Shown one piece after another: positions 50,522-59,653 of a DNA stretch of 64,000 bases. The notes under the pieces are model-generated. The model saw only the letters and a list, made by a program, of their open reading frames with translations, had not been told where the DNA came from and ran no database searches. The translations under genes were made by a program, and so were the position numbers. Origin of the DNA: CAKUFA01 sp963627465 (GTDB taxonomy: Bacteria > Bacillota > Clostridia > Christensenellales > Aristaeellaceae); the NCBI GenBank assembly GCA_963627465.1, contig CAVGBO010000016.1, positions 17,312-81,311 of the forward strand. The letters are read 5' to 3'. How positions within the stretch are numbered: the first letter of the stretch is position 1; every line of letters begins with the position of its first letter.

Positions 50522-51592
50522 GTGAAAAAAAGAATCGGTATTCTGACCAGCGGCGGAGACTGTCCCGGCCTGAATGCGGCCATTCGAGGCGTAACCCGTG
50601 CCGCTTATGAAATGTTTGATGCCGAGATCATCGGCATTCATGACGGATACCGAGGGTTGATCGAAGGCGACTATCAGGTCATGACCCGGGATCAGTTTTC
50701 CGGCATTCTGACCCTGGGCGGTACCATTCTCGGCACAGCCCGCACGCCCTTCCGCAACATGCGCGTCATCGGCGATGATAATGTGGACAAAGTCGCCGCT
50801 ATGAAGAAAACCTACAAGGATCTGAAGCTGGACTGCCTGGTCACCCTGGGCGGCAACGGCACGCACAAGACAGCCAACCTTCTTTCGGAAGAGGGGCTGA
50901 ATGTGATCGGCCTGCCGAAGACCATTGACAACGACCTGTACGGCACAGACTTTACCTTTGGCTTCCACACAGCCATGGACATTGCAACCGATGTAATTGA
51001 CCGCATCCACACCACGGCAGCAAGCCACGGTCGGTGCATGGTCATTGAAGTCATGGGCAACAAAGCCGGCTGGCTGACCCTGTATTCCGGCGTTGCCGGC
51101 GGTGCCGATGTGATTCTGATTCCTGAAGTGCCTTACGACATTAAGAAGGTTGCCAAGGTGGTGGAGGCACGGGCAAAGTCCAACAAGGGCTTCACCATCA
51201 TTGCCGTGGCAGAAGGCGCCATGGACAAGGAAGAAGCCAAGATGAAGAAGAAGGAGCGGGAAGCCAAGCGTGCGGCAGAACATTATTCTTCCAGTGCCGC
51301 TGTGGCTCAGCAGCTCCGTGATTTGGTGGGTGTAGAAGCCCGGAATGTGGTGCCCGGCCACATCCAGCGCGGCGGTGCTCCCAGTGCCTATGATCGGGTG
51401 CTTTCCACCCAGTTCGGCGTTCATGCGGCAGAGCTGATCCGTGACGGAGTGTATGGGGTAACCGTGGCACTGAAGAACAACACCATTACTCACAACGCCT
51501 TGAAGGACATTGCCGGTGTACCGAAGCTGGTACCTGCCGACGACCAGATGGTCGCCACCGCCCGGATGATGGGCATTTCCCTGGGCGACTGA
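50522..51592 (+). CDS. pfkA: 6-phosphofructokinase, group III
   Basis: Glycolytic enzyme, 356 residues, phosphorylating fructose 6-phosphate. The N-terminal ILTSGGDCPGLNAAIRG, PKTIDND and GHIQRGGAPSAYDR motifs are present. The phosphoryl-donor site reads GGNGTHKTA: Gly at the position that is Asp in pyrophosphate enzymes (pointing to ATP), Lys in PKTIDND as in pyrophosphate enzymes, and Asn where most enzymes have the magnesium Asp. This combination is seen in the mixed-substrate group III. It starts at a GTG, with its own promoter and terminator. Confidence 0.93.
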   Translation: MKKRIGILTSGGDCPGLNAAIRGVTRAAYEMFDAEIIGIHDGYRGLIEGDYQVMTRDQFSGILTLGGTILGTARTPFRNMRVIGDDNVDKVAAMKKTYKDLKLDCLVTLGGNGTHKTANLLSEEGLNVIGLPKTIDNDLYGTDFTFGFHTAMDIATDVIDRIHTTAASHGRCMVIEVMGNKAGWLTLYSGVAGGADVILIPEVPYDIKKVAKVVEARAKSNKGFTIIAVAEGAMDKEEAKMKKKEREAKRAAEHYSSSAAVAQQLRDLVGVEARNVVPGHIQRGGAPSAYDRVLSTQFGVHAAELIRDGVYGVTVALKNNTITHNALKDIAGVPKLVPADDQMVATARMMGISLGD

Positions 51593-51609
51593 ATTCTATA
51601 CCAATCTTC

Positions 51610-51641
51610 AAAGGAGAAGAGCCGATGCCCTTCTCCTTTTT
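51610..51641 (+). terminator. terminator of pfkA
   Basis: A perfect 10-bp stem (51610-51619 with 51630-51639) with a 10-base loop runs directly into TTTTT. Confidence 0.85.
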
Positions 51642-51642
51642 G

Positions 51643-52101
51643 TTATGCGTGAAAATCCTCTTCCGCAAGGAACCTTTCCACTGCCTGCTGATCCTCCTCG
51701 CTGAATACGGTTACGCCTGCCTTTTGCAAAGCTCTTGCTGCCACGCCTGCACTGGGAATGACCTTCCCGGTAAAGCTGCCGTCATAGATCATTCTCGACC
51801 CACAGGAAGGGCTTCGCTGTTTGAGGATGGCAAGGGCGCAGTGATTGATTCCCGCCACACGAACCGCACAGACTGCCCCTCTTTCGTAAGCTTCCGTCCG
51901 GTCAATACCGTTTTGATCTGTAACGGATACCCCTCGGCACTCGGATGGTGTACGAGGGGTAGGCAAGCCTCCCATTTGTTCAGGGCAGACAGGAATCAGC
52001 GTATGCTTCTCCCCCAGCTGAAGCACCCAGGGGCAAGATTTTTCCTTGCCGTCATAGCGTGCAGGCAAACCCAGCAAGCAGGCACTGACCAGAATGTTCA
52101 T
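51643..52101 (-). CDS. DUF523 family protein (YbbK-like)
   Basis: A 152-residue protein of the DUF523 family. It opens with ILVSACLLGLPARYDG, has the strongly conserved PVCPEQMGGLPTPR, and AILKQRSPSCGSRMIYDGSFTGKVIPSAGV near the C-terminus, with several conserved cysteines. Recent structures tie the family to iron-sulfur cluster binding, but I cannot assign a reaction here. It is a single-gene unit converging on pfkA. Confidence 0.9.
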   Translation of the reverse strand: MNILVSACLLGLPARYDGKEKSCPWVLQLGEKHTLIPVCPEQMGGLPTPRTPSECRGVSVTDQNGIDRTEAYERGAVCAVRVAGINHCALAILKQRSPSCGSRMIYDGSFTGKVIPSAGVAARALQKAGVTVFSEEDQQAVERFLAEEDFHA

Positions 52102-52126
52102 TGTGCGTCATCCTCCTTATGTGCCT

Positions 52127-52154
52127 AGTATAGCAGTTTTTCCAGCGGAAGCAA
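52127..52154 (-). promoter_or_regulatory. promoter of the DUF523 gene
   Basis: On the minus strand TTGCTT (52154-52149) and TATACT (52132-52127) are 16 bp apart, just before AAGGAGG and the start codon. Confidence 0.6.
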
Positions 52155-52190
52155 ATGGCTTTCACGTGCGGAATCTTTCGTATCCTCTCC

Positions 52191-52219
52191 TTGACAATCA
52201 AGCCGGTTTGTTGAATAAT
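52191..52219 (+). promoter_or_regulatory. promoter of the pseudouridine operon
   Basis: A perfect TTGACA (52191-52196) and AATAAT (52214-52219) are 17 bp apart, 62 bases before the psuK start. Confidence 0.65.
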
Positions 52220-52281
52220 ATAGCTTGTCTTTTCCCTGATGTGAAATAAATCTCACCGAAAAGAAATGGAAGTGGAACAAC

Positions 52282-53208
52282 TTGCAGCAGCTGAATATCG
52301 TGGTCGTCGGCGGCGTGAATGTGGACGTCAGCGGCACGACAGAAACCCGAATGATGCACGGCGATTCCAACCCCGGTCATGTGAAGGTGACCCTGGGCGG
52401 TGTCGGGCGAAACATTGCGGAGAACCTTGCCCGGTTAGGCGCACAGGTCAGCATGCTTACCGTATTGGGTGAGGATGCCAATGCCGTCCATGCCCGGCAG
52501 GAATGCGCCGTCATGGGCATTAACCTGAAGCATGCGAAGATCGTGCCCGGCGGACGCACCAGCACCTATCTGTGCCTGAATGACATGGATGGTGAAATCT
52601 ATGCAGCCGTTTCCGACATGAGCATTTGCGAGCACATTACGCCGGAATATCTGGCACAGCACATTGATTTGCTGAATGCCGCCGACGTGGTGGTGGTGGA
52701 TGCCAATATCCCGGAGAGCTCCATCCGCTGGCTGGCAGAAAACTGCAAAGCCCCCATGGCAGCTGATCCCGTGTCTGTCAAAAAGGCCGGCAAGCTTCAG
52801 GCCTGCCTTGGCAGCTTTGTTACCCTGAAGCCCAACCGGCCGGAGGCAAGCCTGTTGACCGGCGTTGCCATTGAGGGTACAATGGGACTTGAGGAGGCCG
52901 GGCAGAAGATGCTCCGGGAAGGTGTGGAGAAGGTCTTCATCTCCCTGGGCGGTCAAGGTGTTTACTACACCGATGGCACCACCGCCGGCATTCAGCCCTG
53001 CTGCCCTGCTCACATTGTCAACACCACCGGCTGCGGCGATGCCTTCATTGCAGCGGCTGTCATTGCCTACGCCATGGGGAAGGATATCCGCACCATGGCG
53101 CACATGGGTCAGGCCGCCTCTGCCATTTGTGCCGAGGCAGAAAGTGCCGTCAGCCCCACGGTAACCTTGGAGCAGGTCTTGAACCTTATGAAAAAAACGG
53201 AGGAATAA
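52282..53208 (+). CDS. psuK: PfkB family kinase, probable pseudouridine kinase
   Basis: A 308-residue ribokinase-fold sugar kinase. The start region NIVVVGGVNVDVSGTTE, the PGHVKVTLGGVGRNIAENLARLG motif and the C-terminal anion-hole motif NTTGCGDAFIAA are clear. PfkB kinases are hard to assign alone, but the gene is 3 bp upstream of psuG, and together they make and cleave pseudouridine 5'-phosphate. The start is a TTG at 52282 with GGAAGTGG upstream; the alternatives are further inside the conserved fold. Confidence 0.88.
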   Translation: MQQLNIVVVGGVNVDVSGTTETRMMHGDSNPGHVKVTLGGVGRNIAENLARLGAQVSMLTVLGEDANAVHARQECAVMGINLKHAKIVPGGRTSTYLCLNDMDGEIYAAVSDMSICEHITPEYLAQHIDLLNAADVVVVDANIPESSIRWLAENCKAPMAADPVSVKKAGKLQACLGSFVTLKPNRPEASLLTGVAIEGTMGLEEAGQKMLREGVEKVFISLGGQGVYYTDGTTAGIQPCCPAHIVNTTGCGDAFIAAAVIAYAMGKDIRTMAHMGQAASAICAEAESAVSPTVTLEQVLNLMKKTEE

Positions 53209-53211
53209 ACC

Positions 53212-54129
53212 ATGAATTTGAACAAGTATCTTGCTGTATCTCCCGAAGTGCAGGCTGCCCTGGATGCAGGTAAGCCCGTCGTCGCGCTAGAGTCCACCAT
53301 CATTTCCCACGGCATGCCCTATCCCAAGAATGTGGAAACCGCACTGAACGTGGAGAAGATTATCCGCGAAAACGGTGCCGTGCCTGCCACCATCGCCATC
53401 ATCAAGGGCAAGCTGACCGTGGGCTGCACCCCCGAGCAGATTGAGTACCTTGGCAAGCGTGGTCTGGATGTGCCTAAGGCAAGCCGCCGTGACCTGCCTG
53501 TGCTGCTGGCCAAGGGTGAAGACGGTGCTACCACCGTGACCACCACCATGATCGCCGCTGCTATGGCCGGCGTGAAGGTCTTTGCTACCGGCGGCATCGG
53601 CGGCGTACACCGTGGTGCCGAAACCACCATGGACATTTCTGCCGACCTGGAAGAGCTGGCCATGACCCCTGTGATGGTCATTTGTGCCGGTGCCAAGTCC
53701 ATCCTGGATCTGGGTCTGACCCTGGAATACCTGGAAACCAAGGGTGTGCCTGTGATTGGCTACCGCACCAAGGAGCTGCCTGCCTTCTACACCGCTCACT
53801 CCGGATTCTCCGTAGACTATCGGCTGGATACCCCTGAAGAAATTGCCGATGCCTTCAAGGTGAAGCTGGACTGCGGCCTGCAGGGCGGCATGCTGGTGAC
53901 CAATCCTATCCCGGACGAGTACTCCATGGATGCTGACTACATCAATGAAAACATCGATGCCGCCATCCGTGAGTGCGAGGAGAAGGGCATCCACGGCAAG
54001 GCCACCACGCCTTTCCTGCTGGATAAGATTCAGAAGCTGACTGCAGGCAAGAGCCTGGAGGCCAACATTCAGCTGGTATACAACAATGTACGGCTGGGTG
54101 CTCAGGTTGCCAAGGCCATGTGCCGGTAA
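53212..54129 (+). CDS. psuG: pseudouridine-5'-phosphate glycosidase
   Basis: A 305-residue enzyme that splits pseudouridine 5'-phosphate into uracil and ribose 5-phosphate. Recognisable stretches are VALESTIISHGMPYPKN, the catalytic Lys in KASRRDLP, ATGGIGGVHRGAETTMDISADL, and CAGAKSILDLGLTLEYLETKGVPVIGY. The usual length is 300-310. No pseudouridine permease is adjacent, so pseudouridine may come from RNA turnover or from an importer elsewhere. Confidence 0.96.
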   Translation: MNLNKYLAVSPEVQAALDAGKPVVALESTIISHGMPYPKNVETALNVEKIIRENGAVPATIAIIKGKLTVGCTPEQIEYLGKRGLDVPKASRRDLPVLLAKGEDGATTVTTTMIAAAMAGVKVFATGGIGGVHRGAETTMDISADLEELAMTPVMVICAGAKSILDLGLTLEYLETKGVPVIGYRTKELPAFYTAHSGFSVDYRLDTPEEIADAFKVKLDCGLQGGMLVTNPIPDEYSMDADYINENIDAAIRECEEKGIHGKATTPFLLDKIQKLTAGKSLEANIQLVYNNVRLGAQVAKAMCR

Positions 54130-54144
54130 GATCAAAAACCCTGC

Positions 54145-54180
54145 GGGGGAGACGACTGCTGTCGTTTCCCCCATTTCTTT
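54145..54180 (+). terminator. terminator of psuKG
   Basis: A 12-bp stem with one G-U pair (54145-54156 with 54161-54172) and a TGCT loop is followed by ATTTCTTTT, 15 bases after the psuG stop. Confidence 0.8.
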
Positions 54181-54257
54181 TATGTCGAGTGATGTTATGC
54201 TTCTACAAAGATTGCAATAGATAGACTGTTTTGGTAATTTTCTTCTCTCTTTTTTTC

Positions 54258-54286
54258 TTGCCTCACTTTCTTGGATGTGGTATAAT
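54258..54286 (+). promoter_or_regulatory. promoter of the yicC-gmk-rpoZ-coaBC operon
   Basis: TTGCCT (54258-54263) and a perfect TATAAT (54281-54286) are 17 bp apart, shortly before the GGGGAGG ribosome site of yicC. Confidence 0.72.
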
Positions 54287-54312
54287 TGTTGATCACCGGG
54301 GGAGGTGCAATC

Positions 54313-55185
54313 ATGCGCAGTATGACAGGGTGCGGTCGCAGTCAATTATCCGATGGACGGGCGGAAATGACGCTGGAGCTCAAGTGCGTTAACCACCGTT
54401 TCTTAGATGTGTCCTGCCGCCTGCCTCGTTCCATTTCCTTTCTGGAGGAAACCCTGCGCACGGGCATTGGTACTCAGCTGAAACGGGGACATGTGGACGT
54501 TTTTCTTGCGGTCAAGTCCGTACAGGAAAGCGACAAGCAAGTCACCGTGAACGAAGGGCTTGCCAAAGCCTATGTTGCCGCCGGAGAAAGGCTTACTGCC
54601 CTGACCGGCTGCAAGAACGATCTGTCCCTGTCCCAGTTAATGGCCTTGGAAGGCGTGCTGGACGTGGGCGAAAACGTGCCCGATGAGGAAGCGTTAACTT
54701 CCCTGTGCCGTCAGGTAACGGCGCAGGCGGTGGAACAAGTCGTTGCCATGCGAGACCGGGAGGGTGCTGCCTTGCAGGCAGATCTTTCTGCCCATCTGGC
54801 CGCCGCAGAGGCACTTCGGGAAAAAATTCTCGTCCGTGCGCCCCAGGTTCCTGAGGAATATCGGCAGCGGTTACAGGAGCGGTTAAGCAAGCTGCCCATT
54901 GAACCGGTCGATCCGGCACGGCTGGCGCAGGAGGTTGCCCTGATGGCCGACCGTTGTGCCATTGACGAGGAGCTGTCCCGGCTGGAAAGCCACATCGGTC
55001 AGCTTCACGGATACCTAAGCCGCAGCGGAGAAATCGGCAAGAAGATGGATTTCCTGATTCAGGAAATGAACCGAGAGGCCAACACCATCGGTTCCAAAGC
55101 CAACGATGCCGCCATTGCCCAGATGGTTGTGGATTTGAAGAGCGAAATTGAAAAGCTTCGCGAACAGATCCAGAATGTGGAGTAA
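54313..55185 (+). CDS. yicC: YicC/YloC family endoribonuclease-like protein
   Basis: A 290-residue protein of the YicC family (YloC in Bacillus). The N-terminal MRSMTGCGRS and LKCVNHRFLDVSCRLP, and the C-terminal MDFLIQEMNREANTIGSKANDAAIA, are signatures. E. coli YicC is an RNase acting on small RNA; that activity is known for the family, not shown here. The frame is open upstream, but the ATG at 54313 has GGAGGTG and the standard start. It leads the gmk-rpoZ-coaBC operon. Confidence 0.94.
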   Translation: MRSMTGCGRSQLSDGRAEMTLELKCVNHRFLDVSCRLPRSISFLEETLRTGIGTQLKRGHVDVFLAVKSVQESDKQVTVNEGLAKAYVAAGERLTALTGCKNDLSLSQLMALEGVLDVGENVPDEEALTSLCRQVTAQAVEQVVAMRDREGAALQADLSAHLAAAEALREKILVRAPQVPEEYRQRLQERLSKLPIEPVDPARLAQEVALMADRCAIDEELSRLESHIGQLHGYLSRSGEIGKKMDFLIQEMNREANTIGSKANDAAIAQMVVDLKSEIEKLREQIQNVE

Positions 55186-55225
55186 GGGCATCCAAGCTCA
55201 AGGATACATCAGAGGAGGACAAGGC

Positions 55226-55828
55226 ATGAGAGAAACACGCAAGGGAATGCTGATGGTGATCTCCGGGCCTTCCGGCACAGGCAAGGGAACACTGGCAGCC
55301 CGCCTGCTGCAGGAAGATCCAAGCTTTACGTTTTCGGTAAGTGTAACCACCAGAGCACGGCGCTCCAATGAGATTGACGATGTGCACTATCACTTCATTT
55401 CGGAAGAAGAGTATGATCGTCTGCTGGCAGAGGATGCCTTTCTGGAGCACGCCACTGTGCACGGTCACCGGTACGGAACGTTAAAGAGTGAGGTTTACGA
55501 GCGGATCGAGCGTGGACAGAACGTGCTGCTGGACATTGATCCCCAGGGGGCACGAAACGTCATGGCACAAGAGCCTACCTGCGTGAGCGTGTTCATTCTC
55601 CCGCCCAGCTATGAAACGCTGCGCGTCCGCCTGCATACCCGCAACACGGATGACCCGGTTGAAATCGAGCGTCGGCTGCGGAATGCTCATGGCGAGTTGG
55701 AGCAGGTAAATCGCTACCAATACGCCGTGGTCAATGATGATCTTGACCTTGCCTATGCCCAGCTGCTTGCCATTGCCCGGGCAGAAAAGCAGCGCACCAT
55801 TCGTTATTTCCCGGTGGTGGAGGATTAA
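55226..55828 (+). CDS. gmk: guanylate kinase
   Basis: A 200-residue enzyme converting GMP and ATP to GDP and ADP. The P-loop is GPSGTGKGT near residues 14-22, the GMP-binding part is TTRARRSNEIDDVHYHFISEEEY, and YGTLKSEV and LDIDPQGA follow. An in-frame start at 55148 would overlap yicC; the ATG at 55226 has AGAGGAGG at the right distance and was chosen. Confidence 0.96.
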   Translation: MRETRKGMLMVISGPSGTGKGTLAARLLQEDPSFTFSVSVTTRARRSNEIDDVHYHFISEEEYDRLLAEDAFLEHATVHGHRYGTLKSEVYERIERGQNVLLDIDPQGARNVMAQEPTCVSVFILPPSYETLRVRLHTRNTDDPVEIERRLRNAHGELEQVNRYQYAVVNDDLDLAYAQLLAIARAEKQRTIRYFPVVED

Positions 55829-55876
55829 ACGCCTTCCCTGCCGAATGAACCCATTGATATAAGGAGGAAATCACTC

Positions 55877-56101
55877 ATGTCTATTGTTGATCCTTGCGTT
55901 CTGGAGCTGCTGAAGCACGCCGATTCCCGTTACACCCTGGTTGTGGAGGCTTCCAAGCGTGGCCGGCAGATCGTCGGCGGCAGCCAGCCTTACTTTGATG
56001 CCAAGGACATGAAGCCCCTGAAGGTGGCTGTAGAAGAAATCAATCGTGATCTGGTCACCTACGACCGCCCTGTGGATGAAGAGGAGCAGGTTGAAGCATG
56101 A
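55877..56101 (+). CDS. rpoZ: DNA-directed RNA polymerase omega subunit
   Basis: A 74-residue omega subunit that helps assemble RNA polymerase. The conserved core YTLVVEASKRGRQIV is followed by KPLKVAVEEINRDLVTY, where other omegas have KPVTIALEEIAAGKI. Length and position between gmk and coaBC are typical of Bacillota. The stop overlaps the coaBC start by 4 bp. Confidence 0.92.
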   Translation: MSIVDPCVLELLKHADSRYTLVVEASKRGRQIVGGSQPYFDAKDMKPLKVAVEEINRDLVTYDRPVDEEEQVEA

Positions 56102-57309
56102 GCCTTAAGGGCCGTGAAGTCGTCTTGGGCGTAACCGGCGGCATTGCCGTGTACAAAAGTGTGGAGCTTGTTTCTCGTCTGGTGAAAGCAGGGGCAAACG
56201 TCCATGTGATTATGACGAAAAACGCCACGGAATTTGTGACACTCCTGACCTTCGAAACCATGAGCCGCAATCCGGTGGTGGTGGATACCTTCGCCCGGCC
56301 TGAAAAATGGGAAGTGGAACACATTTCCTTGGCACACCGGGCAGAGATTTTCGTGATCGCTCCAGCTACGGCCAATGTAATGGCCAAAATGGCCGCCGGC
56401 ATTGCGGATGACATGCTGACCACCACAGTGCTGGCTACCAAGGCACCCATCCTCCTGGCTCCTGCCATGAATACCGGCATGTGGACAGCCGCCGCAACCG
56501 AGGCCAACGTTGCAACCCTTGCAAGCAGGGGTGTGCATTTTGTGGGCCCTGCAGGCGGCCGTTTGGCGTGCGGCGATGTGGGTGCCGGGCGCATGAGTGA
56601 ACCGGAGGAAATCGTGTCTGCCATTGATGCTCTGCTGAATCCTTTGCAGGATTTTGCCGGGCTGAAGGTCATGGTGACGGCCGGCGCTACTCGGGAACGG
56701 TTAGACCCCGTCCGCTACCTGACCAACGACTCCTCCGGCAAGATGGGGTTCGCTTTGGCGGAAGCCGCCGCCAAGCGTGGAGCGGAAGTCACGCTGGTGT
56801 GCGGTGCGGTAACAGCCCATGCGCCTGACGGTATTCCCGTGGTGAAGGTGGAATCCACGCAGGATCTTTATGATGCGGTAACACAACGTGCACCCCAAAT
56901 GGACGTGGTGATTCAGGCCGCTGCTCCGGCAGATTATCGCTTTGAGCAGACTTGGCCCCAGAAGCTGAAGAAAGCAGACGGTGAGCCGTTGATCTTGACT
57001 CTGGTGGAAAACCCCGACATTGCGGCAGCAGTTGGGCAGATGAAGCGTCCCGGACAGATTCTGGTGGGCTTTGCCGCCGAAACCCAGAACTTGCTGGAGA
57101 ACGCTCAGAAGAAGCTAATGAAAAAGCATCTTGACCTGATTGTGGCCAATGATGTGTCCCAGCCCGGTGCCGGATTCAATGTGGATACCAACATTGCCAC
57201 CCTGATTACTTCCAGCGGTGCAGTGGCTTATCCCCTGCGCACCAAGCGGCAGCTGGCAGATGACATTCTGGATACAGTAACCAAGCTCCGTGAGGAATCG
57301 AAAATCTAA
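56098..57309 (+). CDS. coaBC: bifunctional phosphopantothenoylcysteine decarboxylase/phosphopantothenate-cysteine ligase
   Basis: A 403-residue coenzyme A biosynthesis enzyme. The N-terminal flavin domain CoaC (to about 180) starts GVTGGIAVYKSVELVSRLVKAG and has the active-site His in VEHISLAHRAE, then APAMNTGMW. The CoaB domain follows with VTAGATRERLDPVRYLTNDSSGKMG and an AAPADYRFE segment. The order yicC-gmk-rpoZ-coaBC is classic, but priA, which often follows, is absent here; the operon ends at a terminator. Confidence 0.97.
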   Translation: MSLKGREVVLGVTGGIAVYKSVELVSRLVKAGANVHVIMTKNATEFVTLLTFETMSRNPVVVDTFARPEKWEVEHISLAHRAEIFVIAPATANVMAKMAAGIADDMLTTTVLATKAPILLAPAMNTGMWTAAATEANVATLASRGVHFVGPAGGRLACGDVGAGRMSEPEEIVSAIDALLNPLQDFAGLKVMVTAGATRERLDPVRYLTNDSSGKMGFALAEAAAKRGAEVTLVCGAVTAHAPDGIPVVKVESTQDLYDAVTQRAPQMDVVIQAAAPADYRFEQTWPQKLKKADGEPLILTLVENPDIAAAVGQMKRPGQILVGFAAETQNLLENAQKKLMKKHLDLIVANDVSQPGAGFNVDTNIATLITSSGAVAYPLRTKRQLADDILDTVTKLREESKI

Positions 57310-57322
57310 TCCCGTCATAGAC

Positions 57323-57366
57323 AAAAGGCATGTCTTGCGAATCACCGCAAAACATGCCTTTTGATT
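57323..57366. terminator. bidirectional terminator between coaBC and the metal ATPase
   Basis: A 17-bp stem with one mismatch (57323-57339 with 57346-57362) and a 6-base loop begins with AAAA and ends with TTTT. Confidence 0.85.
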
Positions 57367-57376
57367 TTCTATGCTT

Positions 57377-59638
57377 TCAGTTTCTCATGGCTCGGGTTGC
57401 GTTCAGGATGGCCAGCACACACACGCCTACATCTGCGAAGACAGCCAGCCACATGTTGGCAATGCCCAGGGCACCCAGCAGAAGCACCACAGCCTTCACT
57501 GCCAGAGCGAAGATAATGTTCTGATAAGCAATCTTGGTGGTCTTCCGGGCAATGCGCATGCCGACAGCCAACTTCTGAGGATCATCATCCATGAGCACCA
57601 CATCCGCTGCTTCAATGGCTGCATCGGAACCCAGTGCACCCATGGCAATGCCCAAGTCAGCACGTGCCAGCACAGGCGCATCGTTAATGCCGTCACCAAC
57701 GAAGGCCAAGGTACCTTCTGCCGTCTCCAGCAGCTTTTCCACCCAAGAAACTTTATCCTGAGGCAGCAGCTCCGCATGTACCTCCGTCAGGGACAAGCGG
57801 GCAGCAATGTCCTCGCCTACTGCCTTTCGGTCGCCGGTCAGCATGACCAGACGCCGTGTGCCCAGTTCCTTCAAATCCTTGATTGCGGCAGGCGCAGTTT
57901 CCTTCACCACATCGGAAATCACAATGTGACCCATGTACACGCCATCCTGCGCCACATGCACGATGGTTCCCTGCTTCTCGCAAGGCTTCCACTGAATGTT
58001 CATCTGCGCCATCAGCTTATCATTGCCGGCGTATACGGTATGGCCATCCACGGTGGCCTTGATGCCGTGACCTGCCACTTCCTCCACCTGACTGACCCGG
58101 CTGGAATCAAGTGCCTTGTTCCAGGCCGTCTTCAGGGACTTGGAAATAGGATGATCGGAATAAACCTCCGCCAAGGCTGCCATTTCCAGCAAGGTATCTT
58201 CGCTGACCTTTTCCGGGTGAATGGCCGTGACGGTGAAGACGCCCTTGGTCAGCGTGCCGGTTTTGTCAAACACCACCGTATCCAACTTCGCCAACAGCTC
58301 CATATAGTTGGCACCCTTCACCAGCACGCCCTGCTTGGATGCACCGCCAATGCCGCTGAAAAAGGTCAGGGGCACGGAAATCACCAAGGCGCAGGGGCAG
58401 GAGATAACCAGGAAGGTCAAGGCACGATGAAGCCACTGCACCCAGTTACCATCAATCAGAGAAGGAACGACCGCCAACAGCAGCGCTGCACCGCACACCG
58501 CCGGGGTATACACACGGGCAAACCGGGTAATGAACCGCTCCGTCTTTGCCTTGTTTTCCCCGGAGGATTCCACCAAGTCCAGAATACGACTGACGGCAGA
58601 TTCGCCATAGCTGCTGGTGACACGCACCGTCAACAGGCCGGACAGGTTGACGCAGCCGCTAATCACGCTGTCCCCTTCGCCCACGTCACGGGGCAGGGAT
58701 TCGCCGGTCAGCGCCGTGGTATTCAGGCTGCTGGTACCGGAAAGCACCACACCATCCAGCGGCACACGCTCACCGGGATGAATGCGAATCGTATCGCCTA
58801 CGCTTACTTCATCCGGGGAAACCTTCGTTTCCTTGCCATCCTTCACAAGAATAGCAAACTCGGGACGAATATCCATCAAGGCGGAAATGGACGTCCGGCT
58901 CTTGTCCACTGCTCGATCCTGGAACCATTCGCCCACCTGATAGAAGGCCATCACCGCCACGCCCTCGGCAAATTCGCCGATGCACATGGCGCCGATGGAG
59001 GCCACAGCCATCAGGAAGTTTTCATCAAAAATCTGACCGTGAGAAATATTACGAAGGGCACGAAGCACCACATCGTAACCGGCAACCAAATAACCAATGA
59101 TGAACAGTACAATGCTCAGCCATCCGCTGGTAAGGGAACCACCGATGAGCAGAGCAACCGCCACAGCCGCACGGATGAGGATGACCTTGCCCTCGCTCTC
59201 CTCTTCCTCATGCTCCTCCACATGCTCATGAACATGATGATGCTTGTGGTCGTGACCGCAATGGCAATGGTCGTGATCGTGATCATCGTCATCATCGTCG
59301 TCGTCATCATCGTGGTGATGATGGTCATGACCGCAGCAGCAGCCATCTTCATGCTCGTGTTCGTGAGCATGATGATGTTCATGATGTTCATGATGCTCTC
59401 CTGCCTTGCTCTTGCTGCCGTCAGTGATGATCCGGCAATCCGGCTCCACCTTCTTGCCGCAGGCCACCACCTGCGCCAGCACCTCGTTATACATTTCATC
59501 AGGAGCTTCCAAGGTCAACGTCTGGTGAAAGAAGTCCACACGTACCTTCGTCACGCCGGGAAGCTTCGCCATGGCGTCTTCCATCTTGGCAGCGCAGTTG
59601 GCACAGTCCAAATCTTCCAAGGGCCAGGATTTCTTCAT
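57377..59638 (-). CDS. heavy-metal P1B-type ATPase (Zn/Cd/Pb exporter type)
   Basis: A 753-residue metal pump. Residues 1-68 are a heavy-metal-associated domain with C12-A-N-C15. Residues 81-147 are an unusual His/Asp/Glu/Cys-rich segment with ten consecutive Asp (110-119). Membrane helices follow, with the ion-binding CPC in SCPCALVIS, the phosphorylation motif DKTGTLT, SDHPIS, and GDGINDAP. The C-terminal helices fit ZntA/CadA-type pumps, which use zinc, cadmium, lead or cobalt, rather than copper pumps. The ATG at 59638 has TGGAGGTTGG upstream. A metal-type operator covers its promoter. Confidence 0.92.
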   Translation of the reverse strand: MKKSWPLEDLDCANCAAKMEDAMAKLPGVTKVRVDFFHQTLTLEAPDEMYNEVLAQVVACGKKVEPDCRIITDGSKSKAGEHHEHHEHHHAHEHEHEDGCCCGHDHHHHDDDDDDDDDDHDHDHCHCGHDHKHHHVHEHVEEHEEEESEGKVILIRAAVAVALLIGGSLTSGWLSIVLFIIGYLVAGYDVVLRALRNISHGQIFDENFLMAVASIGAMCIGEFAEGVAVMAFYQVGEWFQDRAVDKSRTSISALMDIRPEFAILVKDGKETKVSPDEVSVGDTIRIHPGERVPLDGVVLSGTSSLNTTALTGESLPRDVGEGDSVISGCVNLSGLLTVRVTSSYGESAVSRILDLVESSGENKAKTERFITRFARVYTPAVCGAALLLAVVPSLIDGNWVQWLHRALTFLVISCPCALVISVPLTFFSGIGGASKQGVLVKGANYMELLAKLDTVVFDKTGTLTKGVFTVTAIHPEKVSEDTLLEMAALAEVYSDHPISKSLKTAWNKALDSSRVSQVEEVAGHGIKATVDGHTVYAGNDKLMAQMNIQWKPCEKQGTIVHVAQDGVYMGHIVISDVVKETAPAAIKDLKELGTRRLVMLTGDRKAVGEDIAARLSLTEVHAELLPQDKVSWVEKLLETAEGTLAFVGDGINDAPVLARADLGIAMGALGSDAAIEAADVVLMDDDPQKLAVGMRIARKTTKIAYQNIIFALAVKAVVLLLGALGIANMWLAVFADVGVCVLAILNATRAMRN
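59282..59311 (-). repeat. Asp-codon repeat (ten GAT/GAC)
   Basis: Ten consecutive Asp codons form a GAY trinucleotide tract inside the metal ATPase gene, bordered by His codons. Such tracts can change length by slippage. Confidence 0.85.
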
Positions 59639-59653
59639 GAGATCCAACCTCCA

